Source: Acidobacteriales bacterium 59-55
Lineage (GTDB): Bacteria > Acidobacteriota > Terriglobia > Terriglobales > Acidobacteriaceae
Direction of reading: 5' to 3'
Assembly (NCBI GenBank): GCA_001897435.1
Contig: MKSV01000007.1
Coordinates: 1,054,001 to 1,118,000 of the forward strand
DNA length: 64,000 nucleotides
The position numbers and the translations under genes were made by a program. The notes under the pieces were generated by a model, which was not told the origin of the DNA, ran no database searches, and worked only from the letters and a program-made list of their open reading frames with translations. Below, in pieces: positions 7,865-17,230 of this stretch (position 1 is the first letter of the stretch; every line of letters starts with the position of its first letter).

Positions 7865-9244
7865 TTAAAGTTGGATAATCAGCCAGCCGTCCCCAAAGGG
7901 GATGGCGGCATACGAGGATGAAAACTCAATTGAGGTAGCGTAAGCAGGCTGCGTTTCCCTCTTGCTCAAATGACGTGCGTTCGGTGCTGTAGACGGCGGC
8001 GTCGCCATGGTCAGCACGACGCGAGGCTTTGGAGAAACCTCGTCTGCCTTCGCTGTGTGCAATTGCGGCTGCGGCCACGGCTGAGTACTCCTGGCCTTCG
8101 CGCTCTTCGGCTTCTTCGCGGAACGAATGTGACGAACTGTAGACGAAGGCATGACTGCCTTCAACAGAGTGACGTGTGGCTGCGCCGTCTGGCGATAGAC
8201 CACCGGCGTTACTTGCGCATCAGATGAAACAGAAGTAGCAGGCGGGATCGGAACAGGGGCGACGGCTTCCTCGACCGAAGCGACCGCAGCAGAAGGCGCT
8301 TCCGCAAACGAGACCAGCCCCGGAACTCGCGCCAGTTCCACTGCTCCTCCAGCCAACCCAAAAGTGAGGAGCGTAATGGATATCGTCGCCTGCAACGAAG
8401 ACATCCTGCGCATCGGTCTCAGCAGACTATGAACGCGACGGGCCAACTCCGACTGGCGGCTCCAGGCGGACAGCGAGAGCGCGACCTTGCGGCAATGAAT
8501 CCGATGCTCCGCCAGGCGCGTCAGGCAGTTGGCATAATCGAACGGCGCTGAGGTCGATGCCACAACACCGGCATCACATGCTAACTCGCGCTCCAGGCTC
8601 AGCCGGCGATCCAGCCAGAGCAACGCCGGGTTCAACGGGAACAGGGCAAGGACAACCTTCTGCATAAGGTTTATCCAATCATCGCCGCGGCGCAGGTGTT
8701 CGCACTCGTGCAGAACAATCTGCCGCAACTCAGGCTCCGTCAGCTTGCTGAACAGCCCTTCAGGGATCAGCAGCCGGGGTGCAAAGAATCCAATCACGCT
8801 GGGTGAGTCCACCTGGGCGGAAGTGCAGAGTTCCGCCTGTCGTCTGCACGTTTCAAACAACGCGAAGGTGTCGCCGGTAGTGGCGACAGGCTTAGCCTGC
8901 CTCCAGATACGGTGCAGTCGAAGCGTCTGCATCAATAGCTGAATAACGCGCACAGACATCAGTGCAGCCCAGATGCCCGCAATGACAAGGCCCCAAACGA
9001 TCCCTACATGGATCACGGCGGAAGGCTCGGACGGTTCATGAACGGCGAGGACGTGAAGATGCAGCAATGGAATGGCAACCACAAGCGCGAAGGCAAATCC
9101 CCAGACAGCGAACCGGGCAGAAGCGCTCACGCGCGACAACAGGCGAAGGCAGAGAGCAACGAATGAGATCAGCACAATCCCCTGCCAAAGCCCGGAGACG
9201 AATGCCTGCGCGGTGAAGCGCGAGATTTCGAGGAGCAGGTTCAT
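7865..9244 (-). CDS. M56 (BlaR1/MecR1-like) membrane metallopeptidase without a penicillin-sensor domain
   Basis: 459 residues. Transmembrane segments at about 15-35, 45-65 and 80-100 lead into a zinc-peptidase domain with HECEH (His179-Glu180...His183) and a downstream ERELACDAG motif, as in BlaR1/MecR1, which cleave a BlaI-type repressor when stimulated. A further membrane segment lies near residue 290. After that there is no beta-lactam-binding sensor domain; the tail is about 150 residues of Ala/Pro/Lys-rich sequence, so the signal sensed is unknown. The ATG at 9244 is chosen because GGAGA lies 8-9 nt upstream; an ATG at 9259 has no proper site. It follows the blaI-like gene by 19 nt. Confidence 0.85.
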   Translation of the reverse strand: MNLLLEISRFTAQAFVSGLWQGIVLISFVALCLRLLSRVSASARFAVWGFAFALVVAIPLLHLHVLAVHEPSEPSAVIHVGIVWGLVIAGIWAALMSVRVIQLLMQTLRLHRIWRQAKPVATTGDTFALFETCRRQAELCTSAQVDSPSVIGFFAPRLLIPEGLFSKLTEPELRQIVLHECEHLRRGDDWINLMQKVVLALFPLNPALLWLDRRLSLERELACDAGVVASTSAPFDYANCLTRLAEHRIHCRKVALSLSAWSRQSELARRVHSLLRPMRRMSSLQATISITLLTFGLAGGAVELARVPGLVSFAEAPSAAVASVEEAVAPVPIPPATSVSSDAQVTPVVYRQTAQPHVTLLKAVMPSSTVRHIRSAKKPKSAKARSTQPWPQPQLHTAKADEVSPKPRVVLTMATPPSTAPNARHLSKRETQPAYATSIEFSSSYAAIPFGDGWLIIQL

Positions 9245-9263
9245 GGCAGCGCTCTCCATCCTC

Positions 9264-9665
9264 TTATGACTCCCCTTCTTCGGCTGCGGCTTCAGCCTCG
9301 GCGATGGCGCTCTTCAAACGCTGAAGTTCCTCGGCAGTGATCCCGCCGTCTCCGAGCAGCGAGAGCATCAACCTCTCGCGCGAGTTGTCGAAGAACCGAT
9401 GCAGCACATGCCGCACCTCGGACTGGCTGGCATCCTGCTCGGCGACGCAGGGACTGTACAAAAATGCGCGACCCTCGGGGCGGTGCTTTACATAACCCTT
9501 CTGCTCCAGAACACGCACAGTCGTCAGCACCGAGGTGTACGCCAAGGGAGAACTCTCGGGCATTGCCGAGACCAGATCGCTGACCAGCGACTCTCCGCGC
9601 GCCCACAGGATGCGCATGATGCGAAGCTCGGCTTCTGTCAACGTATTGGAACGCTTTGGCGGCAT
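9264..9665 (-). CDS. BlaI/MecI/CopY-family transcriptional repressor
   Basis: 133-residue winged-helix protein. The N-terminal HTH region (LTEAELRIMRILWARGE, then SVLTTVRVLEQKGYVKH) is diagnostic for the BlaI/MecI family, dimeric repressors inactivated by proteolysis by a cognate M56 peptidase, which is the next gene. The C-terminal part has a Glu/Ala-rich helix. By family rule it should repress its own operon, here including the M56 gene and probably htrA; the candidate operator is the dyad at 9710-9725. Copper or beta-lactam response is possible, but nothing in the neighbourhood (no lactamase, no copper ATPase) supports either. Confidence 0.9.
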   Translation of the reverse strand: MPPKRSNTLTEAELRIMRILWARGESLVSDLVSAMPESSPLAYTSVLTTVRVLEQKGYVKHRPEGRAFLYSPCVAEQDASQSEVRHVLHRFFDNSRERLMLSLLGDGGITAEELQRLKSAIAEAEAAAEEGES

Positions 9666-9709
9666 CGTTTCGCTTACTCCCGTAACCGGAGCACATTGAT
9701 GGGACGAGC

Positions 9710-9725
9710 AACTAGAAGATTAGTT
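9710..9725. promoter_or_regulatory. Candidate operator of the blaI-like gene
   Basis: AACTA-N6-TAGTT inverted repeat, 45-60 nt upstream of the repressor's ATG, in the expected promoter area. It shares the TTAGTT half-site with the dyad in htrA. Confidence 0.35.
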
Positions 9726-9814
9726 AGCAGGGGAGATCTTCATGTGCAAGACGATGCGTTGCGGGCAGTCCTGCGGCTTCGTAGTTATCGCGAAAGACGT
9801 CAATTCGGAGCAGT

Positions 9815-11539
9815 ATGATGGGCTTCGTCATGAAAAAGTTCATCAACCGGCCTGAAGACGTTGTCGAAGAGATGCTGCAGGGCTTCTCTGTCCTGTATCC
9901 GGGGTTGAGGCGTTTGTCCGGTCACCAGGTGATGGTCCGCGCGGACGCGGAGAAGGTGCGCAATCATCAGGTAGCGTTGCTTTCCGGCGGCGGCAGCGGA
10001 CACGAACCGGCTCATGCAGGTTATGTCGGGGCTGGCATGTTGAGCGCCGCCGTGGCCGGAGAAGTCTTCACCTCGCCCAGCAGCGACTCCGTCTTTGCAG
10101 CCATCAAGGCCGTTGCGGGAGAGCCCGGAGCGTTGTTGGTCGTCAAAAATTACACCGGCGACCGCCTTAACTTCGGCCTCGCTGCCGAGATGGCGCGAGC
10201 CGAAGGGATTCCGGTAGAAGTAGTAATCGTGGACGATGACGTTGCCCTGAAAGGAACAGGACAAGGCACGGGCGCACGCGGGCTCGCCGGGACTGTATTC
10301 ATCCACAAGTTGCTTGGAGCCGCAGCCGCCGAGGGCAGAAGCATGGCCGAGGTAGCAGCGATAGGCCGAGCGGCGGTCTCATCACTTGCCACTATGGGCG
10401 TCTCTTTTTCTGCTGGGACTTCTCCGGCAGTCGGCCGCCCCGGCTTTGACCTCGGCGAAGATGAGATGGAGCTTGGCCTCGGCATCCACGGAGAGCCCGG
10501 CAAGATGCGGAGCCGCCTCCAGCGTGCCGACGAGCTGACCGAGACGCTGCTAACAGAGATTTTGGAGCATGGAGAGTTCGGCGAGCAAAGACGTGTGGCC
10601 GTCATGGTCAACAACCTTGGAGCAACTCCGGAGATGGAACTCGCCATCGTGGCTCGCCATGCAGCGTCTTTTCTCCAGAGCAAAGGATTCACGCTCGAAC
10701 GAATCTACGCCGGAACCTTTCTATCCTCTTTAGACATGGCGGGAATCTCGATCTCTGTTCTTGGTGTCGACGACGAGCGACTGCGCTGGCTCGACGCACC
10801 CACCGCGGCTCCGGCCTGGCCTAACGTGGCGAGGCAGCGTCCCGGCAGACCAGAGGTACGGACGCAGGTGAGAGGCAGCGAGAAGATCGCCTCCTCAACA
10901 GAAAATCCCCTACGTACGGAAGCCGGAAGAAGATCAAAGCAGGCCATAGAAGCGGCCTGCCGCGCATTGATCGAAGCGGAAACCGAGCTTACGGAGTTGG
11001 ACCGCATCACCGGCGACGGCGATCTGGGCGCGAGCATGAAACGCGCGGCCCTGGCCGTGCAGAATGCGGTGGATTCGTACCCGCTGAACTACGCTCCCTC
11101 CACGCTCAAGGCGCTTGCGCATACTCTCCGCCGCGAGTTGGGCGGGTCATCCGGCCCACTCTACGGCGTATTTTTTCTACGCTGCGGCATTGTTCTGGAG
11201 AGCTCCGGCGCAGAATTGACGCAATGGACTGACGCCCTCGCTCAAGGATGCCGCGCCATCAGCGAGTTGGGCGGCGCCAGGCCGGGCGACCGAACCATGC
11301 TTGATGCACTCGATCCATTTGTAAAGTCTTTAACAAACGCCAAAGGACAAGCATCGCGCGAAATGCTCATGGGTGCCGTCGAAAGCGCGGAGCGCGGCGT
11401 CAAAGCGACCGCACAGATGAAGCCCCGGCTGGGCCGGTCGAGTTACCTCGGAGACCGCGTGCTCGGCTATCCTGATCCTGGAGCAAAGGCTGTCGCCATC
11501 TGGCTGCGCGCGGCCTCAGAAGCGTTTTTTCCACTCTAA
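9815..11539 (+). CDS. Single-chain ATP-dependent dihydroxyacetone kinase (DhaK-DhaL fusion)
   Basis: 574 residues; phosphorylates dihydroxyacetone (and perhaps glyceraldehyde) with ATP. The DhaK half has GGGSGHEPAHAGYVG (about 58-71) and the substrate-binding His225 in GLGIHGEPG, to which dihydroxyacetone binds covalently. The DhaL half has Asp396, Asp401 and Asp403 in LDRITGDGDLG, which hold two Mg ions for ATP, plus GGSSGPLYG and GARPGDRTMLDAL. Having both halves on one chain indicates the ATP type, not the PTS type. Three in-frame ATGs lie close together (9815, 9818, 9830); GGAG at 9801-9804 suits the first two, while homologues usually begin like the third (MKKFI). A single gene, no linked PTS genes. 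Confidence 0.92.
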   Translation: MMGFVMKKFINRPEDVVEEMLQGFSVLYPGLRRLSGHQVMVRADAEKVRNHQVALLSGGGSGHEPAHAGYVGAGMLSAAVAGEVFTSPSSDSVFAAIKAVAGEPGALLVVKNYTGDRLNFGLAAEMARAEGIPVEVVIVDDDVALKGTGQGTGARGLAGTVFIHKLLGAAAAEGRSMAEVAAIGRAAVSSLATMGVSFSAGTSPAVGRPGFDLGEDEMELGLGIHGEPGKMRSRLQRADELTETLLTEILEHGEFGEQRRVAVMVNNLGATPEMELAIVARHAASFLQSKGFTLERIYAGTFLSSLDMAGISISVLGVDDERLRWLDAPTAAPAWPNVARQRPGRPEVRTQVRGSEKIASSTENPLRTEAGRRSKQAIEAACRALIEAETELTELDRITGDGDLGASMKRAALAVQNAVDSYPLNYAPSTLKALAHTLRRELGGSSGPLYGVFFLRCGIVLESSGAELTQWTDALAQGCRAISELGGARPGDRTMLDALDPFVKSLTNAKGQASREMLMGAVESAERGVKATAQMKPRLGRSSYLGDRVLGYPDPGAKAVAIWLRAASEAFFPL

Positions 11540-11581
11540 CTTTTCGAAATGGCGTCAATTCGCAAAAGGAAGCAGCCCTCC

Positions 11582-12421
11582 ATGACCCCTCTCGTTACTC
11601 CTCTCTGGCTGTCTGAGCGTCTTGACGATCCCGGCCTTGTCCTTCTGGACGCCACACTTCCTCCCGTCGGAGTAGCGCCTCCAATCGACACTCACGCGCG
11701 ATACCTGGCAAAGCACATTCCCGGCGCTATCTTTTTCGATATCGACGCTCTCTCCGACCACTCCACGCCGCTGCCGCATATGATGCCGGCACCTGAGAGT
11801 TTTTCTTGCGAGATGTCGGCTCTTGGTGTCGGTGATCAGATGACAATCGTCGTCTACGAGCAGGAAGGCGTCTTATCGGCTCCGCGAGCCTGGTGGATGC
11901 TCCGTACCTTCGGAGCACAGAATGTCCACGTTCTTGACGGAGGACTGAGTGCCTGGACCGAGGCCGATCTCCCCACGGAGACTGGCGTCGTTAACCGCGC
12001 ACCCGCCACGTTCCGGGCCACGCTCCATCGCGATCGGGTGAAAGACTTCCATCAGGTCCAGCAGATGATCGCAGAGCACGCTCAGATTCTGGATGCCCGC
12101 TCCTCAGGCCGCTTCGCAGGAACTTTGCCGGAGCCGCGACCCGGCATTAGTTCGGGCCATATGCCCGGGGCCGCCAGCGTCCCCTTCACGGAGCTTGTTG
12201 AAGATGGCCGCTTGAAGACGGCCGCCAGGCTCAGTGAATACTTTGCCGCCAAAGGCATTCATCTGGACCAACCGATCGCAACGACCTGCGGTTCCGGTGT
12301 TACGGCAGCAGTCATCGCATTTGCTCTGGCCATTGCCGGAGCTACTGACGTCAGCCTCTATGACGGTTCATGGGCCGAGTACGCGCAACGTCCTGAAGCT
12401 GTAATTGAAAAAGATCGATAA
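11582..12421 (+). CDS. sseA: 3-mercaptopyruvate (thiosulfate) sulfurtransferase
   Basis: 279-residue protein made of two rhodanese domains. The active cysteine is Cys236 in TTCGSGVTAAV; the CGSGVTA loop is the signature of mercaptopyruvate sulfurtransferases, which form a persulfide and pass sulfur to thiols or cyanide. The N-terminal domain (about 1-130) is the usual inactive copy. The ATG at 11582 has AAGGAAG about 10 nt upstream; an in-frame ATG at 11549 has none. It is 48 nt before the metallo-beta-lactamase/rhodanese gene, pointing to linked persulfide metabolism. Confidence 0.88.
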   Translation: MTPLVTPLWLSERLDDPGLVLLDATLPPVGVAPPIDTHARYLAKHIPGAIFFDIDALSDHSTPLPHMMPAPESFSCEMSALGVGDQMTIVVYEQEGVLSAPRAWWMLRTFGAQNVHVLDGGLSAWTEADLPTETGVVNRAPATFRATLHRDRVKDFHQVQQMIAEHAQILDARSSGRFAGTLPEPRPGISSGHMPGAASVPFTELVEDGRLKTAARLSEYFAAKGIHLDQPIATTCGSGVTAAVIAFALAIAGATDVSLYDGSWAEYAQRPEAVIEKDR

Positions 12422-12456
12422 CCGGGTATCATCCAACGGGCATCTCTCGCTTGATC

Positions 12457-12462
12457 TACAAT
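12457..12462 (+). promoter_or_regulatory. -10 box just upstream of the MBL-rhodanese start
   Basis: TACAAT, five of six consensus bases, ends 7 nt before the ATG at 12470. There is no Shine-Dalgarno and no clear -35, which fits a leaderless transcript. Confidence 0.4.
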
Positions 12463-12469
12463 CTGGGGC

Positions 12470-13867
12470 ATGTTTCTCAAGCAGTATTATCTGGGTTGCC
12501 TCGCCCACGCATCCTATCTGATAGCCGACGAAGCCAGCGCATCGGCCGTCGTCGTCGATCCGCAGCGGGACATTCAGCAATATCTGGATGATGCAGAACG
12601 ACTCGGCGTAAAGATTCGTCACGTCTTTCTCACGCACTTTCATGCCGACTTTCTCGCCGGGCATCTCGAGTTGCGCGACCGTTGCGGCGCGGAGATACGG
12701 CTTGGCGCACAAGCCAAGACCGAGTACAAGTTCGCCGCGATGAAAGATGGCGACACGCTCGAGTTTCCCGGGCTGCGACTCCAGGTTCTGGAGACCCCTG
12801 GGCACACCATCGAATCGATCTCCATTCTGGTCTTCGATCTTGAGAAGAACCCGGAGAAGCCATACGCGGTCCTGACCGGCGATACGCTCTTTATCGGAGA
12901 TGTCGGTCGTCCCGACCTGCGCGCCTCGCTCGGCTGGACGGCCGAGCAACTCGGCGGCTATCTGTACGAATCGCTGCACAACAAGCTGCTGCTGCTTCCC
13001 GACGAAACGCTGGTTTATCCGGCACATGGCGCCGGCTCTCTCTGTGGAAAGAACATCTCTTCCGATACAGTCTCTACGCTGGGCGAACAGCGGAGCTTCA
13101 ACTACGCTCTGCAACGGATGACGAAGGAGGAGTTTATCCGGCTGGTCACGGTCGACCAGCCCGATGCCCCGGCCTACTTCACGTATGACGCCATCCTGAA
13201 TACGCGCGAGTTACCCACGCTCGATCAGACGCTGAAACAGGCTCTGCAACCACTCAAGCTGGACGAGGTTCTAGCTTCTGGAAATGCCGGAACTCAGATT
13301 CTCGATGTGCGCGATTCGGTGAAGTATGCCAAAGCCCACCTCTCCGGCAGCATCAATATCGGGCTGGACGGATCCTATGCGACCTGGGCAGGCACGATGC
13401 TCGATCCAGGCCAGCCTATCGTCATCGTCGCCGATCCTGGCCGTGAAGAAGAGGCCGCACTGCGCCTGGGAAGAATCGGCTTCGATAACGTGAAAGGCTA
13501 CTTGAAAGATGGAATGGCCGCGCTGGCGGAGCGGCCGGACCTCATCCAGACGACGGAGAGAGTCAGTCCTCCGATGCTGGCCGACGAACTGGCATCCTCG
13601 AATCCGCCCCTGGTCGTTGACGTCCGCACCCCAGATGAATGGGCCACCGGACACATCGAAGGCAGCATCAACCTGCCGTTGACTCAGTTGCAGCAACGCA
13701 TTGACGAGGTTCCTCGCGACCGCAGAATTGCGGTGCACTGCGCAGGCGGCTATCGCTCCTCCATCGCTGCCAGCGTTCTCAAGCAACGCGGCAAGACTGA
13801 CCTGATCGAGCTAGCCGGAGGCATCGCGGCATGGGAAGCCGCGAAGCTGGAGACGGTCGCGAGCTAA
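12470..13867 (+). CDS. Metallo-beta-lactamase / rhodanese fusion, probable persulfide dioxygenase
   Basis: 465 residues. The N-terminal metallo-beta-lactamase domain has THFHADFLAGH (His56, His58, Asp60), His112 (ETPGHT) and Asp138 (LTGDTLFIGDVGRPDL), the pattern of ETHE1-like enzymes that oxidise glutathione or other persulfides to sulfite with a mononuclear iron. Two rhodanese domains follow: the first (about 260-350) has VADPGREEEAALR where the Cys loop should be and so lacks the active cysteine; the second has Cys424 in VHCAGGYRS. With the sulfurtransferase upstream it probably clears sulfane sulfur or hydrogen sulfide. Confidence 0.88.
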   Translation: MFLKQYYLGCLAHASYLIADEASASAVVVDPQRDIQQYLDDAERLGVKIRHVFLTHFHADFLAGHLELRDRCGAEIRLGAQAKTEYKFAAMKDGDTLEFPGLRLQVLETPGHTIESISILVFDLEKNPEKPYAVLTGDTLFIGDVGRPDLRASLGWTAEQLGGYLYESLHNKLLLLPDETLVYPAHGAGSLCGKNISSDTVSTLGEQRSFNYALQRMTKEEFIRLVTVDQPDAPAYFTYDAILNTRELPTLDQTLKQALQPLKLDEVLASGNAGTQILDVRDSVKYAKAHLSGSINIGLDGSYATWAGTMLDPGQPIVIVADPGREEEAALRLGRIGFDNVKGYLKDGMAALAERPDLIQTTERVSPPMLADELASSNPPLVVDVRTPDEWATGHIEGSINLPLTQLQQRIDEVPRDRRIAVHCAGGYRSSIAASVLKQRGKTDLIELAGGIAAWEAAKLETVAS

Positions 13868-14023
13868 AACGAAACCAACAAGGTTTAGGAGCGCTCCTGA
13901 CTAGTCTTCATGTGCCGGAAAATGCATCTTTATCTATTTTTTAATTTCCCATACTAATCTTTTTAATGGTACATATACCGTCATCATCGACAAAAGCAAG
14001 TAATACGAAAGACGGTAGCCGAA

Positions 14024-17000
14024 ATGATCAAGAGAATCCTGTTTCTTTCTTTGACCTTCATGATGCCGGTCGCGATGTCTGCCCAGGTAGACAGCAGCAC
14101 GATTGTTGGAACCCTCCACGATCCCGGGGGAGCGGTTATCTCTTCGGCTGACGTTACGATTACCGAGCGAGATACTAACTCTAAAACGGTGGTTCGGACC
14201 AATTCAAATGGGGACTATACCTCTCCTCCGCTAAAAGTAGGAACGTATTCCGTGGCGGTAGAAGCTCCGGGATTTCAATCTCAGACTCGGACCGGCATTA
14301 CGCTGCAGGTACAGGATCGACGTCGAGTTGACTTCTCTCTATCCGTTGGTCAGGTGAGCCAGAATGTGACAGTGACGGACGAGTCACCCACGATCCAGAC
14401 GGATAAATCATCTCTGGGACAGGTGATCACATCGCAGACGATGACAGCTCTTCCATTGAACGGCCGGGACTATCTGCAACTGGCGACACTGAGCGCGGGC
14501 GTGATTGCGACAAGTTCGGGGACAAACGGAAATACGGGAGGCGGCAGCAGTTCGGGCACCCAGAACAGCTTTGCGGCAAACGGTGCTCGCGGCACGATGA
14601 ATAACTTTCTGCTGGACGGGATCGATAACAACTCGAACGATACCGGCGGCTTGATTCTGCGGACGAGCGTGGATGCGATCCAGGAGTTCAAGATTCAGAC
14701 TAATTCTTTCTCTGCCGAGTTTGGACGAGGTGGTGGAGCGGCGATCAATGCTGTGACCAAATCTGGCACAAACGCATATCACGGCAGCGTATTTGAGTTC
14801 CTGAGGAATACGGCGATGGATGCGCGGCCATACTTTGAAGATCCAACGACCAAGGAAGGATCGTTTCAGCAAAATCAGTTTGGCGCGACGCTGGGTGGGC
14901 CGATTCTAAGGAATAAGCTGTTCTGGTTTGGCGACTATCAGGGAACGATCAGCCGAACGCCCACAACATATATCTCCTCGGTACCGGACGCCGCACAGCG
15001 CAATGGAGACTTCTCCGGACCGGGAAATCCAATCATCTATAACCCCGCGACGGGCAATCCGTTCCCAGGGAATATTGTGACGGGAATGGACCCCCTGGCG
15101 CAGAGAGTGATGAGTGTGTATCCACTGCCCAACCAGCCTGGCAAGTTGAAGAACAACTACGTTATTTCACCCATCGCGCATGACCGCATCGACCAGGGAG
15201 ATTTTCGCGGAGACTACCGCGCCTCGGACAAGGATCAGGCATTCTTCCGCTGGTCGATGAGTGGGAAAACAGCTGAGAATCCCGCGCCATTGCCCGGGAT
15301 TGCCAGCGGCGGCGGTTCGAGCACAGGGCAGGCGTCGGAAAATACGCTGGGATCGGCACTGGGGGAGACGCACATCTTCAACTCCTCAACAGTGAATGAG
15401 CTGAGAATTGGCTTCAACCACATCGACATCAATCGTGGCGTGCCGCCCGGGGGCAATGTCAAGCCGCCTGCAGACCTGCTGGTTCCGGGAGTGCCGGCCA
15501 CACTTGCAAGCGGGCTGACTCTCTTTGTGCCGAGCGGATATCGACGTGTAGGCGCTCCACGCTATGCCCCGACGATCATCTCCAGTTCGGAGCGAGAGAT
15601 TACGGACACGCTGAACATGGTTCGGGGCAAGCACACCATCGCGGTAGGCGCGTCGATGCGTTGGAGCCAATTCAACATCCTTCAGGTGCCTGCTCCGAAT
15701 GGGCAGTTCTCCTTTAGCGGCCAGTTCACCTCAAACCCGATGGACGGGGCCGACGGGAGTCCGCTGGCAGACTGGCTGTTAGGGCTGCCAATCAATTCTC
15801 AAATTACGACCGTTTTCAAATTACACAACCGGCAGTACACGCCGAGTGCGTTTTTTCAGGACGATTACAAGGTGAGCGAGAAGCTGACCCTGAATCTTGG
15901 AGTGCGATACGACTATTTTTCTCCCATTGTGGAAGAGAATAACCATCAGAGCAACTTCGACTTTGCGACCGGAAAACTGATCGTTGCGGGCGTGGACGGC
16001 GCTTCTCGCAGTCTGGTCAAGCCGGATCATCTGAACTTCGTTCCACGAGTCGGATTCGCCTACAATGTGCATCGCGAAACTGTAATCAGCGGAGCGTATG
16101 GAATTTTTTATAATGGCCAGGAGATTCGGACGGCTGCGCCATTGCAGCTTGCCTACAACGCGCCCTTCTATTACCAATCGAACTTCATTAGTGATGGAGT
16201 GACGCCCTTGCTGACGGTCTCAGGCGGTTTTCCCCCATTCAGTGAAGAGAATGCTCTTTTCCCATCGGTGACGAGCGTGGACAGGAGGCTGAAGACTCCG
16301 TACTACCAGCAGTGGAATCTTCAGGTACAGCAGGCATTTTCTTCAAGGCTCTCTCTGAGCCTGGCCTATGCGGGATCCAAGGGAACTCACCTGCAGTCCG
16401 CAACCGACCAGAACCAGGTGAAGATTCCCGGACCGGGCGACGTTCAATCGCGCCGCCCCTATCCAACCTTCGGATCTTTTACGTCAATTCAAAATCGCGG
16501 CAGTTCGGTATACCATTCGGCGCAAGTGAAACTGCAGAAGCAGTACAGCCATGGGCTGAGCTTTCTCAGCTCCCTTACGTGGAGCAAGACCCTAAACGAT
16601 CAGCCCGAAATATGCTGCGCACAGCCCTTTCCGCAAGACAGTTACAACGTAAGAGCGGAGCGGAGTCCGGCAGATTTCGACCAGCGGCTACGCTGGGCAA
16701 GCAGCTTCGACTACGAACTCCCATTCGGCTCCGGGCGTAAGTTCGCCGCCGCTAACCGCGCTCTGGACATTGCATTTGGCGGATGGCATGTGGGAGGAAT
16801 CTACGCTCTCGCCAGTGGGTTCCCCTTCTCTCCTCTGATCGGGTTTGATCCTTCCAATACCGGATCACAGGGCCTGTTACGACCAAACCAGATTGGGAAC
16901 GGAAGCCTGCCTCGTGGACAACGGTCTGTAAATCTTTGGTTCAACCCGGATGCATATACAGCGCCGGCTCCGTATACCTTTGGCAACGCAGGACGCAATA

Positions 17001-17230
17001 CCTTGACCGGACCTGGGATCAATACCTTTGACGGATCGCTGCGCAAGGTATTTGCCATGGGAGAGACAAAAAACCTGCAGGTTCGCGCGGAGTTCTTCAA
17101 CATGCTGAACCACCCTAACTTTGCGCAACCGGATGCCTACGTCGACGATGGACCTGGAGCAGCCGGAGTCATCACAGATACTGGAATTCCAATGCGACAG
17201 GTTCAGCTTGGGGTTAAATTCAATTTCTAA
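14024..17230 (+). CDS. Oar-like TonB-dependent outer-membrane receptor with carboxypeptidase-regulatory-like domain
   Basis: 1068 residues. Signal peptide (1-20), then a CarboxypepD_reg/Cna-B-like domain (about 22-105: GTLHDPGGAVISSADVTI, then SNGDYTSPPLKVGTYSV), a plug region with LPLNGRDYLQLATL and NFLLDGIDNNSND, and a long beta-barrel ending in the aromatic C-terminus GVKFNF typical of outer-membrane proteins. Acidobacteria carry many such Oar-like receptors, generally thought to import glycan fragments; the ligand here is not evident. The gene stands alone behind a 156-nt AT-rich gap (13868-14023). Its bases lean slightly lower in GC than neighbouring enzymes. Confidence 0.88.
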   Translation: MIKRILFLSLTFMMPVAMSAQVDSSTIVGTLHDPGGAVISSADVTITERDTNSKTVVRTNSNGDYTSPPLKVGTYSVAVEAPGFQSQTRTGITLQVQDRRRVDFSLSVGQVSQNVTVTDESPTIQTDKSSLGQVITSQTMTALPLNGRDYLQLATLSAGVIATSSGTNGNTGGGSSSGTQNSFAANGARGTMNNFLLDGIDNNSNDTGGLILRTSVDAIQEFKIQTNSFSAEFGRGGGAAINAVTKSGTNAYHGSVFEFLRNTAMDARPYFEDPTTKEGSFQQNQFGATLGGPILRNKLFWFGDYQGTISRTPTTYISSVPDAAQRNGDFSGPGNPIIYNPATGNPFPGNIVTGMDPLAQRVMSVYPLPNQPGKLKNNYVISPIAHDRIDQGDFRGDYRASDKDQAFFRWSMSGKTAENPAPLPGIASGGGSSTGQASENTLGSALGETHIFNSSTVNELRIGFNHIDINRGVPPGGNVKPPADLLVPGVPATLASGLTLFVPSGYRRVGAPRYAPTIISSSEREITDTLNMVRGKHTIAVGASMRWSQFNILQVPAPNGQFSFSGQFTSNPMDGADGSPLADWLLGLPINSQITTVFKLHNRQYTPSAFFQDDYKVSEKLTLNLGVRYDYFSPIVEENNHQSNFDFATGKLIVAGVDGASRSLVKPDHLNFVPRVGFAYNVHRETVISGAYGIFYNGQEIRTAAPLQLAYNAPFYYQSNFISDGVTPLLTVSGGFPPFSEENALFPSVTSVDRRLKTPYYQQWNLQVQQAFSSRLSLSLAYAGSKGTHLQSATDQNQVKIPGPGDVQSRRPYPTFGSFTSIQNRGSSVYHSAQVKLQKQYSHGLSFLSSLTWSKTLNDQPEICCAQPFPQDSYNVRAERSPADFDQRLRWASSFDYELPFGSGRKFAAANRALDIAFGGWHVGGIYALASGFPFSPLIGFDPSNTGSQGLLRPNQIGNGSLPRGQRSVNLWFNPDAYTAPAPYTFGNAGRNTLTGPGINTFDGSLRKVFAMGETKNLQVRAEFFNMLNHPNFAQPDAYVDDGPGAAGVITDTGIPMRQVQLGVKFNF

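Noticed and set aside
9418..9465. Beta-lactam or copper resistance island suggested by the BlaI/M56 pair
   Set aside because: No lactamase, penicillin-binding protein or copper gene is adjacent, and the M56 protein has no penicillin sensor.
13887..13898. AGGAGCGCTCCT palindrome after the MBL-rhodanese gene
   Set aside because: A 12-bp palindrome without loop or T tract; can occur by chance in GC-rich DNA and has no clear place as operator for the distant receptor gene.
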